From Acidobacterium sp. (GTDB lineage Bacteria; Acidobacteriota; Terriglobia; Terriglobales; Acidobacteriaceae), in the NCBI GenBank assembly GCA_003166955.1, contig PMUI01000078.1, forward strand, positions 1 through 64,000: 64,000 bases of DNA, read 5' to 3'. Of the stretch, positions 57,261 through 64,000 are shown one piece after another. Made by a program: the position numbers and the translations under genes. The stretch's first letter is position 1. Each line of letters opens with the position of its first letter. The notes beneath the pieces were generated by a model. The model did not search any database and had not been told where the DNA came from. It worked only from the letters and a program-made list of their open reading frames with translations.

Positions 57261-58610
57261 CTATTGCTGCGGTTGCCCCTGCGCCTGCTTCGGTTGCCCC
57301 GGCCCCGCCTGCGCCGAGTAAACTCCCGGCAATGACGGCTTGCCCGTCACCGGCGAGGCATTCGGATCCCCGCCCGCCGTCTCCGGCGACCCCGCCGCGG
57401 TCCGCTTCGAATAAATCCTGAAGTTCACCGCCACGTCGATCACCGACGCCACCGGCTTCCCATCCTTCACCGCCGGCGCAAACGTCGACTTCTCCAGCGC
57501 CGCCACCGCACTTTCATCCAGCCCAAACCCGATCGGCCGATACACCGCCACCGCCAGAATCTTCCCCGCCGGATCCAGAATCACCTTGTAGCTCGCTACC
57601 CCCGCCACTTCCCCGTGCTGCGCGAAGTCATTCGACGCCGGCACCACATTTTTCAGCAGCTTCGGCCCATCCACGCCCGGCCCTGGATGCACCAGCGTCT
57701 GATCCGTCGGCTCCAGCCACTTGTGCGACTGCTGCGCCTGGTAGAAGAACTGCCAATAGTCCGGCATCTCGGAGATCATCTTCCCGTCCAGCTCCGGCGC
57801 AAAAATCTTGTTCAGCGCCACCCGCAAATGCTCCGCCGACTCGGCCGGCGACGTGGTCGCTCCCGGCGGCAGCTCCTTCCCGTTCGCCATCGCAACCGCA
57901 GTCCCCCTCGCACCCGGTTTTTGGGTCTGCGGAGCGGAATCCGAAGCACTCCCCTCCGCCGCAACCGCCGTCTCATCCGAACTTCCCGGAGCCGGACTCG
58001 CCACCTGCGTCGTCGCAGCACCCGAACCAGAAGCCGGCCTCGCCGACGCGGGCCCCTTCGCCGTCTTCTCGTCCTTCTTCTTCTTCGGAACCACCACCAG
58101 CTGCCGGTCGATCACGATCACCTGATGCTTCTTCTTCGGCGTGATCTGGATCCGGTCGAACGACGTCGACTGCTGGTCCCATGGCGCCTCACCCTCAAAG
58201 TGCACGCCGAACCGAACTCCCTCCAGCTCCACCGTCTTCTTCGTCACCCGCACGTGGTCGATGAACACCCCGCACAGGGTGAACGACCCCTTCGGCGACT
58301 GCCCCACCAGATCCCCGCTCATATTGAAGTGCAGCGTCTCATCCAGCCACAGCCCGCGCAGGAACAGCGGGTGACCGGTCAGCCTCTGCTTCAGCTCCGC
58401 TTCGCCGATCTCCTCCACCTTCCCCGGCGTCTTCGGCGCAATCTCGACCGCCTCCTTACTCAGCGGCGCCGCAGGCGTCTCTGCCGCAGTCACCGCTTTC
58501 GTGGAGGGGGAGTTGTCAGTTGCGGGAGGGTTAGGCGGATTGGCTTGCGGGTAAGTGAGGGAAGTGCACAGTAATGGCAGTGCGAAAGCGGCGAACCACG
58601 CAGGCTTCAT
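57261..58610 (-). CDS. Exported protein with C-terminal TonB-like domain
   Basis: 449 residues from the ATG at 58610. Signal peptide KPAWFAAFALPLLCTSLTYPQ. The middle has a unique beta-rich part (LFLRGLWLDETLHFNMSGDLVGQSPKGSFTLCGVFIDHVRVTKKTVELEG) and a long Ala/Pro/Ser linker. The C-terminal TonB-type fold (about 345-425) is VASYKVILDPAGKILAVAVYRPIGFGLDESAVAALEKSTFAPAVKDGKPVASVIDVAVNF. It lacks an N-terminal anchor helix, so it is not a classical TonB. Ends in a Gln/Pro-rich tail. Confidence 0.82.
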   Translation of the reverse strand: MKPAWFAAFALPLLCTSLTYPQANPPNPPATDNSPSTKAVTAAETPAAPLSKEAVEIAPKTPGKVEEIGEAELKQRLTGHPLFLRGLWLDETLHFNMSGDLVGQSPKGSFTLCGVFIDHVRVTKKTVELEGVRFGVHFEGEAPWDQQSTSFDRIQITPKKKHQVIVIDRQLVVVPKKKKDEKTAKGPASARPASGSGAATTQVASPAPGSSDETAVAAEGSASDSAPQTQKPGARGTAVAMANGKELPPGATTSPAESAEHLRVALNKIFAPELDGKMISEMPDYWQFFYQAQQSHKWLEPTDQTLVHPGPGVDGPKLLKNVVPASNDFAQHGEVAGVASYKVILDPAGKILAVAVYRPIGFGLDESAVAALEKSTFAPAVKDGKPVASVIDVAVNFRIYSKRTAAGSPETAGGDPNASPVTGKPSLPGVYSAQAGPGQPKQAQGQPQQ

Positions 58611-58788
58611 GAGACGTTTCCCATCCTCGGATAGATGCTTGACCAGGCGCGCGATTGCCGCGCCACAATGCGCCGCGCAACCACGTCCCTCCGAGCATTG
58701 CACCCTGGGATTTCCCGCCACAATAGCACTTAAGGTGGGAATCAAACTGTGAATATCCCCTTACCCTCCACTGAAGTACCGCCCAACC

Positions 58789-58818
58789 AAAAACCGGCTG
58801 CGCGCACTCGCCAGCCGG
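58789..58818 (-). terminator. Intrinsic terminator after the DUF1501 gene
   Basis: On minus, CCGGCTG and CAGCCGG (58812-58818 with 58794-58800) form a 7-bp stem with an 11-nt loop, followed by five T residues (58793-58789). It lies about 60 bp beyond the stop of the DUF1501 gene. Confidence 0.7.
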
Positions 58819-58879
58819 CTCCTCAAACCCCTCGACCCGTGTTTTACAAATGAATATTAACTCCCCTGATCCCTTCAAC

Positions 58880-60196
58880 TCACACTTGAAGTATGTTCAG
58901 GAAGTTCCTCCTCTGCAACCCCGACTGCGGAAACACTACTTCCATATTCCGCGCTCCCAGCGTCTTGTACGCCGCCTCCCCCAGCACCTGCCGGAAATCC
59001 GTCGTGATCGCCAGATCCCGGCCCTCATACAGCTGCTCCGGCGACAACCCCGGCCATCGCCCGTACACCTTCCCACCCTGCACCGGTCCACCCAGCACAA
59101 ACATCACGTTGGCGTGTCCGTGATCCGTTCCCCCCGTCCCGTTCTGCCGGCACGTCCGCCCAAATTCCGACATGCTCACCAGCACGATGTCTCCCGCCTG
59201 GTCCCCCATGTCCGTCCAGAACGCCGCCAGCCCCTCGCTGAATTCCCGCAGCCGGCCCGCCAGCTGTCCATCCACATTGCCCTGGTTTTGGTGCGTATCC
59301 CATCCGCCGATATCCGCGAACGCCGCCTCCACTCCCAGGTTCGCCTTCAGCAACTGCGCAATCTGTTTCAGGCTGTTCCCAAACGGCCCGCCTGGATAAT
59401 TCGCCCCCGCCGCCGGCGCGTACTTCGTCGGATCGGCCGCCTTCAGCATTTTCACCGCCGCAAACGTCTCCTGCCCCGTCCCGTGCAAAATCGAATCCGT
59501 CGACTCGTCATACATCGCCGCAAACCCCGAAGCGGCCGGCGTCGACTGCACCCCAAAATCCCGAATATTATTCAGCGCCACCGCCTGAATCCGCCCCTCC
59601 AGCGTCCGTGGCACCTCCGACCCCAGCGCCACCGCCCGAAACGGCGTGTGCGCGCAGTCAGGACACGCCAAATCCTCGGCCTGGAGCGCCCGATTCAGCC
59701 ACCCATCCACCGTGGCCTTCATCCCCGGCGTCCCGCTCTCCATAAAATCCTGCGCGTCGAAATGCGACCGCGAAGGATCAGGCGACCCCGAAGCATGCAC
59801 GATAGCCAAATGCTTCTGGTCCCACAACGGCTTCAGCGGCCCCATCGCCGGATGCAGCCCAAAGAACCCATCCAGATCGATCACCGCATTCTGCGGAATC
59901 CCAATATTCGGCCGGTACTGGTAGTAAGAAGGCTCGCGATACGGCACCACCACGTTCAACCCATCCGCCGCGCCCCGCTGGAAGATCACCACCAGCTTCT
60001 TCCCCCGCGCCTGCGCAGCAGTCGCCTGAGCCATGACGCTTCTGGTCAGAAAAGTTGGAATGGCCGCCGTCCCAACGACAGCCATCGCCCCACCCCTCAT
60101 AAACGCCCGCCGCGTAACAGGCGTTCTGCCCGGCTCATGCGCCGCCGACGCAACGACAGGCCCATGCACCGACTCATCCCATGCGATGTTGTTCAT
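58880..60196 (-). CDS. DUF1501 family protein, Tat-exported
   Basis: 438 residues, AGGGAG ahead of the ATG. Tat signal TRRAFMRGGAMAVVGTAAI at about 28-46. Alkaline-phosphatase-like fold features: KKLVVIFQRGAADGLNVVVPY, FGLHPAMGPLKPLWDQKHLAIVHASGSPDPSRSHFDAQDFME, WDTHQNQG and SEFGRTCRQNGTGGTDHGHANVMFVLGG. The His/Asp residues fit a metal-dependent sulfatase/phosphatase-like site. DUF1501 genes normally sit beside a DUF1800 gene; none is present here. Confidence 0.92.
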   Translation of the reverse strand: MNNIAWDESVHGPVVASAAHEPGRTPVTRRAFMRGGAMAVVGTAAIPTFLTRSVMAQATAAQARGKKLVVIFQRGAADGLNVVVPYREPSYYQYRPNIGIPQNAVIDLDGFFGLHPAMGPLKPLWDQKHLAIVHASGSPDPSRSHFDAQDFMESGTPGMKATVDGWLNRALQAEDLACPDCAHTPFRAVALGSEVPRTLEGRIQAVALNNIRDFGVQSTPAASGFAAMYDESTDSILHGTGQETFAAVKMLKAADPTKYAPAAGANYPGGPFGNSLKQIAQLLKANLGVEAAFADIGGWDTHQNQGNVDGQLAGRLREFSEGLAAFWTDMGDQAGDIVLVSMSEFGRTCRQNGTGGTDHGHANVMFVLGGPVQGGKVYGRWPGLSPEQLYEGRDLAITTDFRQVLGEAAYKTLGARNMEVVFPQSGLQRRNFLNILQV

Positions 60197-60217
60197 TGGG
60201 GCTCCCTCACTTTGCGG

Positions 60218-60287
60218 TTGTCATCCCGACACGACCCGGAACTCGCGCCAGCGAGTGAACGGGGAGCGGAGGGATCTGCGGTTTCCT
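60218..60287. repeat. Dispersed-type intergenic repeat
   Basis: Begins TTGTCATCCCGAC and ends GAGGGATCTGCGG. This beginning and end match words that recur between genes in acidobacterial genomes (general knowledge, not checked). It sits 22 bp upstream of the DUF1501 start. Confidence 0.4.
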
Positions 60288-60413
60288 CTAGCCCGGGCAG
60301 CCAGGAGTTCAGACAAACAGAGGAACCCCACCGCCCAGGCGTTTCCTCTACTAACCCTCGCCCCAAACCCAAAGTTGCGTCAAGAAGGCCGAATAGACCC
60401 TGTCCTGCTCCGT

Positions 60414-60558
60414 TCAATTCACCGTTACCGTCACCGCCACGCTCGACGTGAACTTCCCTGTAGCGGCATCGGTTCCGGTGATCATCAAACCGTACAGACC
60501 CGCGGTGGTTCCAGAATTCTTCGTGCCTCCACCACCTCCGGCAATTGTGCTCTCTGCA
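60414..60558 (-). pseudogene. C-terminal fragment of a second S53-type protein
   Basis: In the frame ending at the TGA (60416-60414) the minus strand encodes GGGGGTKNSGTTAGLYGLMI, then TGTDAATGKFTSSVAVTVTVN and stop. This mirrors the last 40 residues of the upstream peptidase, GGGGKTDPGTPAGTYDFTVT to STTAVVTVVVQ. It is out of frame with that gene and has no start, so it is a remnant of a duplicated 3' end. Confidence 0.65.
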
Positions 60559-60583
60559 GCGCGATGGAGCGCGCCAGATAAAG

Positions 60584-63500
60584 TTACTGCACCACCACGG
60601 TGACCACTGCCGTGGTTGAATAAGAGCTCGCGCCTGAACCGCTCGTCGCAGTCACAGTGAAATCATAAGTTCCGGCGGGCGTTCCTGGATCGGTCTTGCC
60701 GCCGCCGCCCGTACCGGTGCTGCCACCACCTCCGCCACAGCCAATCTGGCAGACGATGACTCCGATAGCCAATACAATGAGGCCGAGCCTGCGGTTCCAG
60801 CGCCGCATTGGTGCAATAACTACGAACAAAGCGGCAAACAGAATACCGTTCGATCGCCAGCCTGACAATGCCGCGGATTGATGCTGGGCCGTCGTCGTAA
60901 CGCTGAAATTAGCAGTAGCAGCGGGTCCAGTGATCGTGACTTGAGTCGTGGAGGTGATGTTCGAACCGGATCCAAATCCACATGTCGCCTCCAGCGCTGT
61001 GGAAGGGGTTGCGCAGGATAGGGTGACTGTGCCCGTGAATCCGGCAAGTGGTGCGACGCTCAATAAAACAGACCCGGATTGTCCCGGAGCAGAGATGGTC
61101 ATCGCTCCGGCGGCCGTTACGCTAAGCGGGCCAGCAACGTTCAGGGATTGCGTTCCGGGGCTGGTTGCGGACGTGTAATTTGTATCGCCCGAATAGCTGA
61201 CACTGATAAAGTGCGTCCCTGTTGTAGTGAAGACGTGCTGCGTAGTTGCGTGGAGTGCTGAAACGAATCCAGAACCACCCGGCGTGCTCGTATAGGTAAC
61301 CGGGTCCGTCAGCGCGGTGCTGCCGTCGTAGAACGTGATGGTTCCAGTGGGAGGGACGCCATACTGGGACCCAAAAACACTCGCTGTGCCGGTCACACTC
61401 TGACCCACAACTGCAGGATTTTGCTGACTGTTGTCAAATCCCCATTCCAACACCCCGGATGTGGCCTGAACCACCGTCGCGCTTGTCGTCGTGCTCGTGC
61501 TCCCGGCATAATTCACATCGCCCGAGTAAGCGGCCGACAGGGTGTGCTGTCCAAGCGACAGGAATGCGTAACTGGTCGAAGCGTCAGCCCAGGCCCAGTT
61601 GTTATTCCCATTTGCATTGTTGTAAGGGCCGCTCTCGTAGATGGCTTGCGGACCCAAAACGGGCTGCCCGTCCACGTAGAACTGGAAAGTGCCGGTCGGC
61701 GCAACGCCGTAACTGGTTGTCAGCGCGTCGGCGGCGATCTGCACCGAGTTCCCGTACTCGATGGTCGTTTGAGCGTAGCCCGCACTAGTCGTGGTAGAAG
61801 CCTTAACGACTGTGAAATTTGCCGTCCCGCTCGAAGCCGAGTAGCTGGCGTCGCCCGAATATTGCGCGGTCAGGTTGTAACTGCCAGCCGGAAATGCCCC
61901 GAGCGAACTGTTCGTCGGCGGCCATGAGGCCTGATTTCCGCTGCTGACCGGGCTTGACCCAAGAGCCGTCCCGCCATTCAGGAACTGGACCGTTCCCGTC
62001 GCAACTCCCTGGGTCTTCGATCCCTCAGCAGTGCCGGTAATGGCCGCGTCGGCAAAGACGTGATAGCCGTATGGAATATTGACGTTTGAGATCGCCTTCC
62101 CCGTTACAGGGTTATACGCATTCACCGTCAGCGCCGTAGTGCTCGCCTCCGGCGCAATCGTCGCGCTGATCGGCGTCGAAGTGCTCGACGCATCCGCAGT
62201 ATCGCCCCCATACCGCGCCGATACCGTATAAGTCCCGCCCGGCAACCCGTTGTAGCTCGCCGTTCCCGCTCCGCTCGTCAGCGGAATCGAAAACTGCCCG
62301 TTGTTCTGCGGCCCGCTGCTCGTCCCTCCCGCTGTCTCATTCGCCGTGTCAATCACCGCTACCGCGCCCGTCGCCGCCGTCGGCGTGACCCCCACATTGA
62401 GCGTCAACGCCGCGCCATGCACCCCGCTGTAGGCCGCCGTGGAACCATTCAGCGTCAGCGTCGTCGACGTCGAAGTCAGCGCGACGCTGCTCCAGTTCGA
62501 GATCATCTGCGCGACGTCCACGCTGCCCAGTCCCGTCGCCAGGTCGTAGCCCGGCCCCGCATTGTAGCCCGTCAGGAAACCATTGGCCGCGCAGTTCGGC
62601 GACCCGCTCGCGCACGGCACCGAGTTATCCCCCACCGTCACGTCGTGAAACACCGTCGTGTATTTCGACTTGGCCAGCTGATACAGCACCGCATTTGCCT
62701 GCCCCAGCCGCGCGCCACCCTGCGCCTGCGCCACCAGCGCCAGCATCCCGGCGAACGCCGGCGCCGAAGCCGACGTTCCGCCAACTCCGCTGATGGTCGT
62801 GCCATTCTGCAGCTGCCCACTGGAGGTCTGGCAGTCCGTGAACGTCTCACTTGTAACCCCATCGGTGACATTATCCGAACAGAGCGCCCAAACCGCATCC
62901 TCGAATCCATTCGACGCGAACAATGAAACATCCGGCAGATCCCGCGCGCCATCGGCCGGTGTCAGCGAACTCTGGAACGAAGGCTTGCTGTAAACCGCAC
63001 TCGCGCCGCCACTGCCGGCAATAATGTTGCCCTGTCCCTGGCTGTTCCCATACCGAACATTGTTCGCCACCGCCGTATTCACCGTCGTCGAGTCGTTCCA
63101 CGGATTCTCCGGAATGTACTTCAGCGCCGTCCGGTAATACGGAGCTGTCCCATTCGACGCCGCGTTCGCATACATCGAGAAAGACTGCGGCAGCACGTCG
63201 AAATCCGTCCCGCCCACCGCAATCGTCCACGGCGTCGAAGCCATGCCGCTCACTGCCAGTCCGTATTGCGCCTGCGTCGCCGTGTCGAAGTCGTCGCATC
63301 CCGCCGGCCCGCCATCTCCCGCCGAAACCACGAAGCTAATCCCCTGCGCCGCGGCCTGTTGCGCCGCCTCCAGGAAGAAGCTGTTGCCGCTCGTCCCCAG
63401 ACCCGCCTCGCACTCGCCGAAGCTCATGCTCAGAATGCTCACCGCATTGTCGTCAATAGCACGCAGAACCGCGTTGTCGAGCCCCGACGTCAGATCGCTG

Positions 63501-64000
63501 TCCGCCGAGGTGTAGAAATACACCTTCGCCTTCGGCGCGATCCCTCCCGAAACCTCGTTGTCCAGCAGCGCTTCCACCCCCCCCCATTCAGGCCCGGATC
63601 ATCGCCGTCAATAATCATCGTCGGCAGATTGACTGTGCCGCTGGTTTCGCCCAGAAATGCCAGCCGGTAATTCTGCACATCCGCAACCGTCAGATCCGAG
63701 ACCCCAACAATGCCGATATTCACCCCGGTTCCGTCGTACATCGTTCCGCTGGTGAAGTTCGCATTCAGGTTCGTGTTGGGCGTGTCATAAATCGTCGCCG
63801 CGTCTGCCGGATCCACAAACAGTAGAGGCGTGTTCCCGTTGAAGAGCGTCAGATCCGGTTGCAAAGTGTGGGTCGCGGCATCGTAACGAGCACTGTCGCC
63901 CATGACGACGTGGGGCTTCGGACGAAAGTCGTTCAGCGGCGTCACCCCCGCCACCACCGGTGCCAGCGCCGCCGGAATCTGCGGATCGCTCACGTTGGCA
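60584..64000 (-). pseudogene. S53 (sedolisin/kumamolisin) peptidase with Ig repeats; frameshifted and cut by window edge
   Basis: Secreted acid serine-carboxyl peptidase. Part 1 (64000 to about 63577) gives the end of the propeptide (SDPQIPAALAPVVAGVTPLNDF) and the start of the catalytic domain (DGTGVNIGIVGVSDLTVADVQNY; DGDDPGLNGG). A run of nine G (63585-63577) shifts the frame. Part 2 continues GVEALLDNEVSGGIAPKAKVYF, with the catalytic Glu and Asp four residues apart, then SILSMSFGE and the catalytic Ser in GVGGTSASAPAFAG. The calcium site region is FHDVTVGDN...GYDLATGLGSVDV. Four or so Ig-like repeats with YSGDxxYxxS, a membrane helix (ILFAALFVVIAPMRRW) and a Gly-rich C-terminal domain follow. 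Confidence 0.88.

Noticed and set aside
58850-60451. 533-codon plus-strand open frame over the DUF1501 gene
   Set aside because: Arg/Pro/His-rich mirror of a conserved gene with an intact Tat signal and catalytic motifs.

Overview
The window is high-GC bacterial chromosome and most likely comes from an acidobacterium of the Terriglobia (Acidobacteriaceae-like). The lineage call is an inference. It rests on a VWFA protein of the type recurrent in Acidobacteria, a carboxypeptidase-like TonB receptor, a sedolisin with Ig repeats, a DUF1501 Tat protein, and many short spaced genes with purine-rich ribosome sites. No tRNA, rRNA, CRISPR array, insertion sequence or prophage was seen.

Layout. Positions 1-5060 (minus) hold an F-type ATP synthase operon atpF'-atpF-atpH-atpA-atpG-atpD; atpD runs off the left edge and no a or c subunit gene lies beside it. 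Then come hfq-hflX, an SH3 lipoprotein and glutamate synthase gltB, all on minus. Divergent from gltB is an arginine cluster on plus (13240-21492): argR, argC, argB, argD, argF, argG, argH and a short GNAT N-acetylglutamate synthase, with several overlapping junctions. A consensus promoter, a pair of ARG boxes 21 bp apart and an attenuator-like double hairpin precede argR. GltB supplies glutamate, the precursor of this pathway.

Positions 21500-33200 carry ubiX, a response regulator with an RsbRD-like tail, a tandem universal stress protein with a 62-residue neighbour, an OmpA-like lipoprotein, purB, a DUF2007 protein, a MarR regulator with an evident operator, a membrane protein, an MFS exporter, a dienelactone hydrolase and the VWFA protein. 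Positions 33400-46000 hold a DUF1801 protein, an arsR-SRPBCC-DoxX operon governed by a perfect 34-bp palindrome, a GH10 xylanase coupled to a small conserved-looking protein, a TlpA thioredoxin with TPRs, murQ, an orphan LolD-type ATPase, a lone receiver protein, an exported protein, a TPR lipoprotein-like protein and uvrA.

Positions 46000-64000 contain two tandem paralogous membrane proteins, a TonB-dependent receptor, ftsQ-ftsA-ftsZ, a transpeptidase-only penicillin-binding protein, a YihY/BrkB membrane protein, a TonB-C protein, a DUF1501 protein and a large S53 peptidase cut by the right edge.

The points most worth a second look are: (1) the argR leader, where ARG boxes overlap the promoter and two mutually exclusive hairpins end in a T tract; (2) a nine-G tract that shifts the reading frame of the S53 peptidase just before its catalytic Glu/Asp; (3) a 96-bp copy of the 3' end of the penicillin-binding protein gene beyond yihY, 4 of its 5 differences being synonymous; (4) a degraded C-terminal fragment downstream of the peptidase; (5) two inverted-repeat units of about 155 bp, one forming the start of argC; (6) the arsR operator that contains the whole promoter and the first candidate start codons. 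I found no clear new defence or mobile system.
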